64,000 nt of DNA, from positions 2,314,501 through 2,378,500 of the forward strand of contig NZ_CP029552.1 in the NCBI RefSeq assembly GCF_003173775.1, in the 5' to 3' direction. The notes under the pieces are model-generated. The model was not told the origin of the DNA. It was given only the letters and a program-made list of their open reading frames with translations, and did not search any database. Each line of letters opens with the position of its first letter. The stretch's first letter is position 1. Of this stretch, positions 16,830 to 24,842 are shown piece by piece. The translations under genes and the position numbers were made by a program. This DNA is from Methylobacterium sp. 17Sr1-1. GTDB taxonomy: Bacteria > Pseudomonadota > Alphaproteobacteria > Rhizobiales > Beijerinckiaceae.

Positions 16830-17062
16830 GCGCGGGATCCCCTCTCCAGGCGATACCGGGCTTGCCCGGTATCGCTGCAAGGTTTGGGAGAGGGGTAGGG
16901 GCGATCGGAGATCGCGCGAGGGTGGCTCGGGCTCAGAATAAAGCTCCAACCGTGGAGATGCGCAGCTTGACGTTCAGTGCGTGATCCTGAAACCGAGCCA
17001 CCCTCACGCGGGATCTTCGATCCCCACAGCCCCTCTCCCACACGGGAGAGGGGAGTCGGCGC
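16830..17062. repeat. Diverged second copy of the palindromic element
   Basis: The left end (GCGCGGGATCCCCTCTCC from 16830) and the inner block GATCGCGCGAGGGTGGCTCGG match the cobG element. The right arm (from CCGAGCCACCCT at 16995 to about 17062) is its rearranged complement. An extra 25-bp hairpin (CGATACCGGG/CCCGGTATCG) interrupts the left arm. It fills most of the gap between the Uma2 gene and cobW, so transcripts from cobW to Uma2 and cobN must cross a strong fold. Confidence 0.85.
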
Positions 17063-17096
17063 TATTCTTGAACGTTGGCGAGAACGGAAGCCGTCC

Positions 17097-18131
17097 TCAC
17101 CCCCGCAACGCCGCCGCCACCGCCGCCTTGTCGAACCCGGTGAGCCCGATCACCACCAGCGTCCCGTCCCGGTGCTCGCCCGGGCGCCAGGGCCGGTCGT
17201 AATGGTGGGCGACGCGGCGGCCGACGCCCTGGACGACGAGGCGCATCGGCTTGTCGGCGACGGCGCAGAAGCCCTTGATCCGCAACACCCCCGCCACCTC
17301 GGCGGCCTTCGAGACGCGGGCGGCCAAGTCGTCGGGCGACCCGGCGGCCGTCACGGGGAGCGCGACGCTCTCGAAATCGTCGTGGTCGTGGTCCTCTTCC
17401 GTCTCGTGGTGCGAGGGCCGGGCGGCGAGGTCGTCCTCGGCGGCCGCGTTGAGGCCGAGCAGCACGCGGGAATCGAGGGCGCCGTGGGCGGTCTCGACGA
17501 GCTTGACCGCGCGGGGCAGGTGCGCCTCCACCTCGGCGCGGACCCGGGCCCGCTCGCCCTCGTCGAGGAGGTCCGACTTGTTCATCACCACGAGGTCGGC
17601 GCAGAGGAGCTGGTCCTCGAACACCTCCTCGAGCGGGTTCTCGTGCTCGACGCTGGCATCGGCCGCGCGTTGGGCGGCCAGCGCCTCCGGGTCGTCCGCG
17701 AAGGCGCCCGAGGCCACTGCCGGGCCGTCCACCACCGCCACCACGCCGTCGACGGTCACCCGCGAGCGGATCGCCGGCCAGTTGAAGGCCTGGACCAGGG
17801 GCTTCGGCAGGGCGAGGCCGGAGGTCTCGATCAGGATGTGCTCGGGCGGCTCCGGACGGTCGAGGAGCTTGTTCAGGGCCGGCACGAAGTCATCGGCGAC
17901 GGTGCAGCAGATGCAGCCGTTCGGCAGTTCCACCACCGCGTCGGCGTCGCAGCCCGGGATGCCGCACTCGGCCAGCAGCGAGCCGTCGAAGCCGACATCG
18001 CCGAACTCGTTGACGATGATCGCGAGGCGCCGGCCGTCGTTGTGCTCGATGGCGTGGCGCACCAGCGTCGTCTTGCCGGCGCCGAGGAAGCCCGTGACGA
18101 TGGTGCAGGGAATCTTCTTGAGGATGGTCAT
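17097..18131 (-). CDS. cobW: CobW, G3E-family GTPase/metallochaperone
   Basis: CobW is thought to deliver cobalt to the cobaltochelatase in a GTP-dependent way. The 344-residue protein has the Walker A GFLGAGKTT at residues 14-22, the metal-binding CXCC at residues 73-76 in NGCICC, guanine-specificity motif NKSD, and a histidine/acid stretch (SHHETEEDHDHDD) before the C-terminal CobW_C domain. It overlaps the upstream DUF1636 gene by four bases (ATGA) and belongs to the riboswitch-led cbtB operon. Confidence 0.93.
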   Translation of the reverse strand: MTILKKIPCTIVTGFLGAGKTTLVRHAIEHNDGRRLAIIVNEFGDVGFDGSLLAECGIPGCDADAVVELPNGCICCTVADDFVPALNKLLDRPEPPEHILIETSGLALPKPLVQAFNWPAIRSRVTVDGVVAVVDGPAVASGAFADDPEALAAQRAADASVEHENPLEEVFEDQLLCADLVVMNKSDLLDEGERARVRAEVEAHLPRAVKLVETAHGALDSRVLLGLNAAAEDDLAARPSHHETEEDHDHDDFESVALPVTAAGSPDDLAARVSKAAEVAGVLRIKGFCAVADKPMRLVVQGVGRRVAHHYDRPWRPGEHRDGTLVVIGLTGFDKAAVAAALRG

Positions 18132-18505
18132 GGCTCAACCGGCGCGGGAGGGATGCGGGCGACGACGCCCTTGCGGAATTCCTGCGGACGCTCGCGCCAG
18201 GGCACGATGCCGTCCGGGGTCCCGGCATAGAGGCCGACGCCGTCGAGGATGATGTCGGCGGAGATCGCCGGGTCGAGGTCGCCGTAGATGTAGGTCCAGC
18301 GGCCGGGGCTCGCGACCGCGACCGTGCAGGGCCGCTTGCAGACCGAGAGGCATTCCACCGGCTCGATCCGCACGGGCGCGCCGGGCCGGGCCGCGAGCGC
18401 TTCGGCGAGCGCGTCGTGCAGGCGGGCACCGGCGCGGGGGCCGTCCGCCGGATCGGCAGCGTCGCGGCAGGTGGTGCAGACGTAGAGCGTCACGGGATCG
18501 CTCAC
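18128..18505 (-). CDS. DUF1636 family cysteine-rich, probably metal-binding protein
   Basis: The 125-residue protein starts at a GTG overlapping the cbtA stop (GTGA) and ends overlapping cobW. It begins with YVCTTCRDA and later has VECLSVCKRPCTVAV. This four-cysteine spacing resembles thioredoxin-like [2Fe-2S] ferredoxins, while YIYGDLDP fits DUF1636. Its fixed place between the CbtAB transporter and CobW suggests a role in cobalt handling, which is inference. I know of no established biochemical function. Confidence 0.85.
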   Translation of the reverse strand: MSDPVTLYVCTTCRDAADPADGPRAGARLHDALAEALAARPGAPVRIEPVECLSVCKRPCTVAVASPGRWTYIYGDLDPAISADIILDGVGLYAGTPDGIVPWRERPQEFRKGVVARIPPAPVEP

Positions 18506-19248
18506 GCGGCCACCTCGCTCCGACGCGCCACGCTCTTCGTCCCGGCGACGGCACCCCAGGCCCAGCCGAAGGCGAGGCCGAGCACCGCCCAGAACGCGAA
18601 GGCGACCGCCAGCGACCGGGCGGCGAACTGCGCCGCGTAGACCGGCGGCATCGCGGAGATCTCTTCCGGCCCGTGCGGGGCGCCCCAGAGGTGCGGCGCG
18701 ACGATGAGGGCGAGGCCGATCGCGATCGCGGCGGGCCGGCGGCGGATCGCCACCAGGTAGAGGCCGATCGCGGTGGCGAGCGCCGTCGCCACCCACCAGA
18801 GCTGGCGCGATTCGAGGGCGGCGGCCGCGGCACCGGGCAGTTCCGGCGGCAGCCCCACCGCCGGCGCGAGGCTGGCGGCGAGGAAGCCGCCGATGCCGAA
18901 TGTCAGCGCCTCGGACGGCGTCACCTCGCGGCCGGTCGCGACCAGCACCGCGCCGAGCAAGAGCGCGTAGCCGACGCCGCTCACCAGCGTCGCGAGGGCC
19001 GTGAAGGCGAGGCGCGGCAGGCCGGGCGCGGGCTGCCATTGCGCCTCGGCCCCATGGTCGTGGCCCGCATGAGCCAGCACGATCAACGGGTTGGCGAAGG
19101 CGTGGGGAGCCGGCACGGCGCTCTCCGCCGTCTCGTACTTCTCCGCCGCCAGGATCAGCGGAGAGGTGAGGGCGAATTGCAGAACCGAGGTCACGCACGC
19201 GGCGAGGAAGCCGGCGACCAGGGCCGCGGCGAGCAGACGTTTCGTCAT
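18502..19248 (-). CDS. cbtA: Cobalt transporter subunit CbtA
   Basis: CbtA is the membrane component of a B12-regulated cobalt uptake system. The 248-residue protein has an N-terminal hydrophobic helix (LLAAALVAGFLAACVTSVLQF), a histidine motif AHAGHDHG near residue 60, and four further membrane segments, ending in FAFWAVLGLAFGWAWG. These features match CbtA. It follows cbtB after 88 bases and precedes the DUF1636 gene with a GTGA overlap. Control by the riboswitch upstream of cbtB is likely. Confidence 0.9.
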   Translation of the reverse strand: MTKRLLAAALVAGFLAACVTSVLQFALTSPLILAAEKYETAESAVPAPHAFANPLIVLAHAGHDHGAEAQWQPAPGLPRLAFTALATLVSGVGYALLLGAVLVATGREVTPSEALTFGIGGFLAASLAPAVGLPPELPGAAAAALESRQLWWVATALATAIGLYLVAIRRRPAAIAIGLALIVAPHLWGAPHGPEEISAMPPVYAAQFAARSLAVAFAFWAVLGLAFGWAWGAVAGTKSVARRSEVAA

Positions 19249-19336
19249 CGTGGGATCACCTGCACGACCAAAGGGCCGCGGGCCCGCGGCCCCTCGGGGC
19301 GCAGGCCGCGCGGCTTTTAAGAGGGTCGGGCCCTGG

Positions 19337-19513
19337 TCAGTGGCAGGGGAAGTTGTGGGCGTGGCGCCAGTCGTGCGCGGCGTTGTGCAGGGCGACCACC
19401 GGCGCGAAGCCGGAGACGAACAGGAGCCCGATGCCGAGCGTGGCAGCCAGGAGGACGGCGCTCAGGCGCTCGCCGGCGAGGGCGGGGGAGAGGGACCGGG
19501 TGATCGCGACCAT
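19337..19513 (-). CDS. cbtB: Cobalt transporter subunit CbtB
   Basis: This 58-residue protein has one membrane helix (AVLLAATLGIGLLFVSGF) and the C-terminal histidine motif HNAAHDWRHAHNFPCH, the hallmark of CbtB, which acts with CbtA in cobalt uptake. AGGAG lies six bases before the ATG at 19513. A small hairpin (GCCGCC 19525-19530 with GGCGGC 19536-19541) ends just before this ribosome site and could belong to the riboswitch expression platform. Confidence 0.92.
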   Translation of the reverse strand: MVAITRSLSPALAGERLSAVLLAATLGIGLLFVSGFAPVVALHNAAHDWRHAHNFPCH

Positions 19514-19556
19514 GACGAACTCCTGCCGCCCCACCGGCGGCGTCGAGAGAAAGGGG

Positions 19557-19727
19557 TGACGGCAGGTCTCCTGGCTCGCGGTGTCTTGCCGGCCCACCGC
19601 CTTCCCGGATCGCTCCAGTGGCCGATGGCGGACCGTGTGCGACCGCTCACAGTTGCGGGGGCAGCCGCGGCATACCGGAAGAAGCCCGGCTCCCGCGTTC
19701 CCTTTTCACCTCGTCGCCGAGGCACCG
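19557..19727 (-). promoter_or_regulatory. Cobalamin (adenosylcobalamin) riboswitch
   Basis: Read on the minus strand, the region contains the core blocks of the B12 aptamer in order: GAAAAGGGAA, GGTATGCCGCGGCTGCCCCC, GCAACTGTGAGCGG, GCCACTGG, GGGAAGGC and the B12 box AGCCAGGAGACCTGCC (19561-19576). It lies about 50 bases upstream of cbtB, so B12 should repress cobalt uptake and the genes downstream. Aptamer boundaries are approximate. Confidence 0.96.
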
Positions 19728-19836
19728 TCGTGCGCGACCCTAGCCGGTCGCCTGCGGGCTTGCAATCGGCGCGGCCTGCCGCGACACCTCCGCCCCCGAG
19801 TTTTTCGCGGCCCCGCGTTGTCCGCCAGATGAGGAG

Positions 19837-20385
19837 ATGTCCGTGCCGGATCCGGACCGCGCCGCCCCGCGCCTGACCCTGGTGCTGGGCGGCGCCCGCT
19901 CAGGCAAGAGCCGCTACGCGGAAGGGCTGATCGAGGCGCGGCCAGGGCCCTGGCGCTACGTCGCGACGGCGCAGCCTTTCGACGACGAGATGCGCGCGCG
20001 CATCGCCGAGCACCGCGCCCGCCGGCCTCCGCCCTGGGAGACGGTGGATGCGCCGCGCGATCTGCCGGCGGCGATCGCCCGGGCGCCCGCCGGCCGGCCG
20101 GTGCTGGTCGATTGCCTGACCCTGTGGCTGACCAACGCGATGCTGGACGAGGCGGCCGACCTCGCGGCGGAGACCGACGCGCTGGTCGAGGCCTGCCGGG
20201 CGGTGGCGGGGCCGCTGGTGCTGGTCTCGAACGAGGTCGGTTACGGCATCGTGCCGGAGAACGCGCTGGCCCGCCGGTTCCGCGACGAGGCCGGGCGCCT
20301 GCATCAGCGCCTCGGGGCGATTGCCGACCGGGTGGTGCTGGTGGTGGCCGGCCTGCCGATGATCATCAAGGGAGACGTGCAATGA
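19837..20385 (+). CDS. cobP: Bifunctional adenosylcobinamide kinase / guanylyltransferase
   Basis: CobP (CobU in enterics) phosphorylates adenosylcobinamide and attaches GMP before nucleotide-loop assembly. The 182-residue protein has the kinase P-loop GGARSGKSRYAE at about residue 18, VDCLTLWLTNAM, and VSNEVGYGIVPENALARRFRD, all typical. It reads away from the riboswitch-led operon, with its start about 110 bases from the aptamer's 5' end, and overlaps cobO by ATGA. Confidence 0.94.
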   Translation: MSVPDPDRAAPRLTLVLGGARSGKSRYAEGLIEARPGPWRYVATAQPFDDEMRARIAEHRARRPPPWETVDAPRDLPAAIARAPAGRPVLVDCLTLWLTNAMLDEAADLAAETDALVEACRAVAGPLVLVSNEVGYGIVPENALARRFRDEAGRLHQRLGAIADRVVLVVAGLPMIIKGDVQ

Positions 20386-20987
20386 GCGACGACGAGGCGG
20401 CGCGCCATCGCGCCAAGATGGAGAAGCGCAAGGCGGTGCAGGACGCCGAGGTCGCGGGCAAGACGATCGAGAAGGGCCTGCTGATCGTCCATACCGGCCC
20501 CGGCAAGGGCAAGTCGACCGCCGCCTTCGGGCTGATGCTGCGGGCGCTCGGCCGCGGCTGGCGGGTCGGGGTGGTGCAGTACATCAAGGGCGCCTGGGAG
20601 ACCGGCGAGCGCTTCGCGCTGGAGCGGTTCCAGGATCAGGTCGCGTGGCACACGATGGGAGAGGGCTTCACCTGGGAGACCCAGGACCGCGACCGCGACG
20701 TGGCGGCGGCCCGCGCCGCCTGGGCGAAGACCGAGGCGCTGATGGCCGATCCGGCGATCCGGCTCCTGATCCTCGACGAGCTCAACATCGCCCTGCGCTA
20801 CGATTACCTGCCGCTCGCCGAGGTAGTGGAGGCATTGAGCCGGCGCCGGCCGGACCTGCACGTCGTGGTGACGGGGCGCAACGCCAAGCCGGAGCTGATC
20901 GCGGCGGCCGACCTCGTCACCGAGATGGGCTCGGTGAAGCACCACTTCGCGGCCGGGGTGAAGGCGCAGGAGGGCATCGAGTTCTGA
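20382..20987 (+). CDS. cobO: Cob(I)yrinic acid a,c-diamide adenosyltransferase
   Basis: CobO (CobA/BtuR type) adenosylates the corrin cobalt using ATP. The 201-residue protein has an N-terminal basic helix, the P-loop HTGPGKGKSTAAFG near residue 37, VVQYIKGAWETGE, and LILDELNIAL with the Walker B-like aspartate. It is translationally coupled to cobP (ATGA). Its stop codon is within the first of three 13-bp tandem repeats. Confidence 0.94.
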   Translation: MSDDEAARHRAKMEKRKAVQDAEVAGKTIEKGLLIVHTGPGKGKSTAAFGLMLRALGRGWRVGVVQYIKGAWETGERFALERFQDQVAWHTMGEGFTWETQDRDRDVAAARAAWAKTEALMADPAIRLLILDELNIALRYDYLPLAEVVEALSRRRPDLHVVVTGRNAKPELIAAADLVTEMGSVKHHFAAGVKAQEGIEF

Positions 20988-21017
20988 TTGCGAGTTCTGG
21001 TTGCGAGTTCTGATTGA
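20979..21017. repeat. 13-bp tandem repeat starting at the cobO stop codon
   Basis: Three contiguous copies, GAGTTCTGATTGC, GAGTTCTGGTTGC and GAGTTCTGATTGA, begin with the last two codons of cobO. The cobO TGA is inside copy one. The unit is not a multiple of three, so copies are in different frames. Confidence 0.92.
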
Positions 21018-21199
21018 CTGCGACGGCGGCACGGGGCTACAGGCTCGGCCATGACCAGCGCCCGCCCGACCGGATTCTATTATTCGCCGCGCACCTAGCG
21101 GCGGAGTGCTCGTCATCTCTCAACCGCTGCGACGTGTCGGCGGTTGAGGCTTTCAGGATTTTCCGGCCCGCCGACCTCGCCCCAGATCCGAGGTCTCCC

Positions 21200-21982
21200 G
21201 TGCCGTCCTCTCCCATCCCGCTCCCCGCCCTCGGCCTGATCGGCTTCGGCGCCTTCGGCCGCCTCGTCGCCACGCATCTGGCGCCGCTGTTCTCGCTGCG
21301 CGTCCACGATCCCTTCGCACCCGCTTCGGCCTTCGCGGCGGCGGGAATCGAACCCTGCAGCCTGGAAGACGCCGCGGCCTGCCCGATGGTGATCCTGGCG
21401 ACGCCAGTCCCGACCCTGGCCGGGGTGGTCCGGGACATCGCCCCGCACCTGCGGCCGGGCGCCCTCGTCCTCGATGTCGGGTCGGTGAAGGTGCGGCCGG
21501 CGCAGATCATGCGGGCCGGCCTGCCGCCTTGCGTCGACATCGTCGCGACCCATCCGCTGTTCGGGCCGCAGAGCGCGCGGGACGGCCTGCGCGGCCTCAA
21601 GATCGCGGTCTGCTCGGTGCGGGGCGACCGCGCCCGACGGGTCGGCGCCTTCCTGCGGCGGGCGCTCGGGCTCACCGTGATCATGACCACGCCGGAGGCG
21701 CATGACCGCGAGGCGGCGGCGGTGCAGGGCCTGACCCACCTGATCGCCAAGGTGCTGGTGGCGATGGAGCCGCTGCCGACCCGGATGACCACCCGCAGCT
21801 TCGACCTGGTGATGCAGGCCGTCGGCATGGTCCGGCACGACGCGCCGGAGGTCTACCACGCCATCGAGCGCGAGAACCCTTTCGCGGGCGAGGTCAGGCG
21901 GCGGTTCTTCGCGCTGGCGGCGCAGATGGAGGGGGAGTTGGGGGAGGTTGACGGTGCCTTGGAACGGCGTGTCCAAGTATAG
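21200..21982 (+). CDS. Prephenate/arogenate dehydrogenase (TyrA family)
   Basis: TyrA enzymes make the tyrosine precursor by NAD(P)-dependent oxidative decarboxylation. The 260-residue protein opens with Rossmann motif LGLIGFGAFGRLVA and contains LVLDVGSVKVRP, ATHPLFGPQSA and a helical C-terminal half, as in arogenate-type TyrA. The preferred start is GTG at 21200, with GAGG six bases upstream; the open frame extends about 60 codons farther without homology. Whether it prefers prephenate or arogenate cannot be told. It ends just before a solo end of the palindromic repeat and converges on tatC. Confidence 0.82.
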   Translation: MPSSPIPLPALGLIGFGAFGRLVATHLAPLFSLRVHDPFAPASAFAAAGIEPCSLEDAAACPMVILATPVPTLAGVVRDIAPHLRPGALVLDVGSVKVRPAQIMRAGLPPCVDIVATHPLFGPQSARDGLRGLKIAVCSVRGDRARRVGAFLRRALGLTVIMTTPEAHDREAAAVQGLTHLIAKVLVAMEPLPTRMTTRSFDLVMQAVGMVRHDAPEVYHAIERENPFAGEVRRRFFALAAQMEGELGEVDGALERRVQV

Positions 21983-21987
21983 CACGT

Positions 21988-22021
21988 CCCCCTCTCCTGA
22001 GGGGGAGAGGGGATCCCGCGG
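21988..22021. repeat. Solo end of the palindromic element / terminator-like hairpin
   Basis: CCCCTCTCC (21989-21997) pairs with GGAGAGGGG (22004-22012), and the right side continues GATCCCGCGG exactly like the outer end of the cobG element. It lies between the converging tyrA-like and tatC genes and may serve as a bidirectional terminator. Confidence 0.75.
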
Positions 22022-22061
22022 CTTCTCGTCGTCGGGGTGAATGTGGATTAGGGCGAATACC

Positions 22062-22865
22062 CTACTCCCCCGCAGCCTCTTCCGCCGCCCGGGCCCGCTC
22101 GCGGCGCTTCTCCATCGCCCGCACCGAGAAGATGGACGCCTCGTAGAGGAGCAGCATCGGGATCGCGAGCGAGAGCTGGCTGATCACGTCCGGCGGGGTC
22201 AGCACCGCGGCGGCGACGAAGACCAGCACGATCGCGTAGCGCCGGCGATCCTTCAGGAACTTCGAATCGATCAGCCCGATCTGGCCGAGCAGGGTCAGGA
22301 TCACCGGCAGCTGGAACGCGATTCCGAAGGCGAAGATCAGCGTCATGATGAGCGAGAGGTACTCGTCCACCTTCGGCAGGAGTTCGATCGTGGCCTCACC
22401 GGGCTGGCCGATCTGCTGCAGGCTGACCGAGAACTTGATCAGCAGCGGCATCGCCAGGAAGTAGACGACGAGGGCGCCGAGCAGGAAGAAGACCGGCGTG
22501 GCGACGAGGTAGGGCAGGAAGGCCCGGCGCTCGTTGCGGTACAGGCCCGGCGCCACGAAGGCGTAGAGCTGGGTCGCCACGACCGGAAAGGACAGGAAGC
22601 CGGCGCCGAACACGCTGAGCTTGATGTTGGTGAACACCTGCTCGAGGAAGTGGGTCGCGATCAGCCGCGCCTTCTCGGCCCCCACCACGGTCACGTAGGG
22701 GTGGACCAGGATATTGTAGATGTGCTGCGCGAAGAAGAAGCAGACGAAGAACATCACCCCGAAGGCGAGCAGCGACTTGATCAGCCGCGAGCGCAGCTCG
22801 ATCAGGTGCTCGATCAGGGGTGCGCGCGAGGCCTCGATCTCGGCTTCATCGGCCTCGGTCATCAT
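22062..22865 (-). CDS. tatC: Sec-independent protein translocase TatC
   Basis: TatC is the multispanning receptor for twin-arginine signal peptides in the inner membrane. The 267-residue protein has the N-terminal cytoplasmic motif PLIEHLIELRSRLIKS, six predicted helices, the conserved VFGAGFLSFPVVATQLYAFVAPGLYRNE block in shortened recognisable pieces, and LTPPDVISQ before the last helices. The start is one of two adjacent ATG codons (22865 or 22862) overlapping the tatB stop. It is last in tatA-tatB-tatC. Confidence 0.95.
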   Translation of the reverse strand: MMTEADEAEIEASRAPLIEHLIELRSRLIKSLLAFGVMFFVCFFFAQHIYNILVHPYVTVVGAEKARLIATHFLEQVFTNIKLSVFGAGFLSFPVVATQLYAFVAPGLYRNERRAFLPYLVATPVFFLLGALVVYFLAMPLLIKFSVSLQQIGQPGEATIELLPKVDEYLSLIMTLIFAFGIAFQLPVILTLLGQIGLIDSKFLKDRRRYAIVLVFVAAAVLTPPDVISQLSLAIPMLLLYEASIFSVRAMEKRRERARAAEEAAGE

Positions 22866-23431
22866 GCGGTCGGGCTCGTGCTGGCGGTGGGGTGAGGCGA
22901 ATCGGGGGCGGCGCGGGCCGCGTCGGCCTTGAGCTGCGCGGTCGCCGCGGCGAGGGCCGAGACCGACGGCTTCTCGGCCGCGGGCTCCGGAAGCGCGTAG
23001 GCCGGAGGGGCGGCGGGATCGACCGGTTCCGGGTCGATCGGCGCAGGATCGATCGGAGAAGGCGGCTCCGGCAGCGCCGCGTACGGGTCGGCGACGAGGG
23101 GATCGGTCCCCGGCATCGCCGTCGTCGCGGGCTTCGGCACGCCGTCGACGGCGCCCTTGATCTCGTTGCGGATGGTCTGGACCGGGTTGAAGCCGGTCGA
23201 CGTCGCGGAGGAGACGCTGCGGTTGATGCCCTCGACCTCGCGGCGGACCTCGTCGAGCTCCGCCTCGCGCATCGCCTCGCTGAACTGGCTCTGGAACTCG
23301 CCGGCCATGCGCTTGAGCCGGGCGGTGACCTGGCCGACGGTGCGCAGGGCCTTGGGCAGGTCCTTGGGGCCGATGACGACGAGCGCGACGCCGCCGATCA
23401 GCATCACCTCGCCCCAACTCATATCGAACAT
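22862..23431 (-). CDS. tatB: Sec-independent protein translocase TatB
   Basis: TatB partners TatC in signal recognition. The 189-residue protein begins MFDMSWGEVMLIGGVALVV, with the invariant glutamate in its short membrane helix, then the GPKDLPK hinge and an amphipathic helix (ALRTVGQVTARLKRMAGEF). The C-terminal 100 residues are proline and alanine rich (PIDPAPIDPEPVDP) and probably disordered. It lies 234 bases after tatA and overlaps tatC. Confidence 0.94.
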   Translation of the reverse strand: MFDMSWGEVMLIGGVALVVIGPKDLPKALRTVGQVTARLKRMAGEFQSQFSEAMREAELDEVRREVEGINRSVSSATSTGFNPVQTIRNEIKGAVDGVPKPATTAMPGTDPLVADPYAALPEPPSPIDPAPIDPEPVDPAAPPAYALPEPAAEKPSVSALAAATAQLKADAARAAPDSPHPTASTSPTA

Positions 23432-23665
23432 GGCGTGACGGCCCTGCTACTCGCGCGGCGCGACTCTTGAGCGGGCGCCTCGCGCGGGCTGTCTAGCACG
23501 CCGGTGCGCCGGCGCCAGTCACCGTCGCGCAGGTTCCCGCCAGGAGACGTCCCTGCGGGAGCGCAGGGCTGGGGGCACCTGTCGGGAGGACCTGCAAGGA
23601 GCGCGCAAGGCGCGGAGGCGGGCCGGCGGCCGCGCGCTCCCGCGCGGAGAATGGTGACGGACCGC

Positions 23666-24001
23666 TCAGCCGACCTTGCGGTCGACGGTCGGCTCGGTGG
23701 TGCCGACCGGCGGCATCTGCGCGGTCGGGACGTGGGTCGGTTGAACCGGGGTCGGCTGCACGTGGACCGGCTGGACCGAGGTCGGCTGCACGACCGGGGG
23801 CGCCACCGGCACAGGCGGGACCTGCGCGTGGGGCACCTGCGCCGTCGTGGCCGGGGCCTGGTCCTCGTCGGCCATGCCCTTCTTGAAGGCCTTGATGCCC
23901 TTGGCGACGTCGCCCATCAGGTCGGACACCTTGCCGCGCCCGAACAGCAGCATGATGATCACGCCGACGACGATCCAGTGCCAGATACTCGCGCCGCCCA
24001 T
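23666..24001 (-). CDS. tatA: Sec-independent protein translocase TatA, with a VQP-repeat tail
   Basis: TatA oligomers form the transport-active element of the Tat system. The 111-residue protein starts [31 protein letters not shown] in two recognisable parts: a short membrane helix and the FGRGK hinge before an amphipathic helix ending FKKGM. The last 60 residues are unusual: a Val-Gln-Pro repeat of about five residues ([21 protein letters not shown]) extends a tail that is normally shorter and acidic. The start at 24001 places the membrane helix at residues 5-20, as usual. Confidence 0.94.
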   Translation of the reverse strand: MGGASIWHWIVVGVIIMLLFGRGKVSDLMGDVAKGIKAFKKGMADEDQAPATTAQVPHAQVPPVPVAPPVVQPTSVQPVHVQPTPVQPTHVPTAQMPPVGTTEPTVDRKVG

Positions 24002-24188
24002 GGTTCTCTCCCGCGCGGCGTTCACGTCGCCGCGGCACTCTCGCGGGGCGTCGTGCGGACGCCCCAAACCTCTGTTCCCGCAGGCCCAACGGCGATCCGA
24101 GCGCCTGCGGTGCGGCCGGAACGTAAGGACGGCAGGAGGCGAAAACAAGCGTTTCCTCGGGGGTTGGCGGAATGCCCCACCCGGGAAT

Positions 24189-24842
24189 TCAGTCCGCCGC
24201 GGCGTCGCCGGGGGCCAGTGGATCCTCGTCGGGCCCGGCCACACCCGGCTGCGGCACCCGGAAGCCGGCCGGCAGCCGGCCCTCGATCAGGCCGAGGCCC
24301 TTCAGCTCGTCGAGGCCGGGCAGGTCGGAGACGGCGTCGAGGCCGAAATGGTCGAGGAAGGCCGGGGTGGTGCCGTAGGTCACCGGCCGCCCCGGCGTGC
24401 GGCGGCGGCCGCGCAGGCGCACCCAGCCGGTCTCGAGCAGCAGGTCGAGGGAGCCCTTTGAGGTGCTGACACCGCGGATCTCCTCGATCTCGGCCCGGGT
24501 CACCGGCTGGTGATAGGCGACGATGGCGAGCGTCTCGAGGGCGGCCCGCGACAGCTTGCGCGCCTCCGGGACGCCGCCCCGCAGGGCGGGGGCGAGGTCG
24601 GGCGCGGTGCGGAAGGCGTAGCCGCCGGCCACCCGCGCGAGGGTGATGCCCCGGAGCGCGTAGGCGTTCGCGATCTCGGCGAGCACGGCCCGAATCTCGG
24701 TGCCGGGCGGCAGCCGGGCGGCGAGGTCGGCTTCGGAGAGGGGTGCGGACGCGCAGAAGATCAGCGCCTCGGCGAGCCGGGCGGCCTCGGAGGGGGGAGG
24801 CGGGGTGTCGGTCCTCGCCAAGGTTTTCGTCACCCGGCTCAC
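24189..24842 (-). CDS. scpB: Segregation and condensation protein B (ScpB)
   Basis: ScpB dimers bind ScpA and regulate the SMC condensin complex in chromosome segregation. The 217-residue protein has tandem winged-helix domains with [19 protein letters not shown] at the start and [25 protein letters not shown] in the middle, the family signature. It starts at a GTG overlapping the scpA stop (GTGA). The C-terminal proline/aspartate tail is not conserved. Confidence 0.94.
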   Translation of the reverse strand: MSRVTKTLARTDTPPPPSEAARLAEALIFCASAPLSEADLAARLPPGTEIRAVLAEIANAYALRGITLARVAGGYAFRTAPDLAPALRGGVPEARKLSRAALETLAIVAYHQPVTRAEIEEIRGVSTSKGSLDLLLETGWVRLRGRRRTPGRPVTYGTTPAFLDHFGLDAVSDLPGLDELKGLGLIEGRLPAGFRVPQPGVAGPDEDPLAPGDAAAD

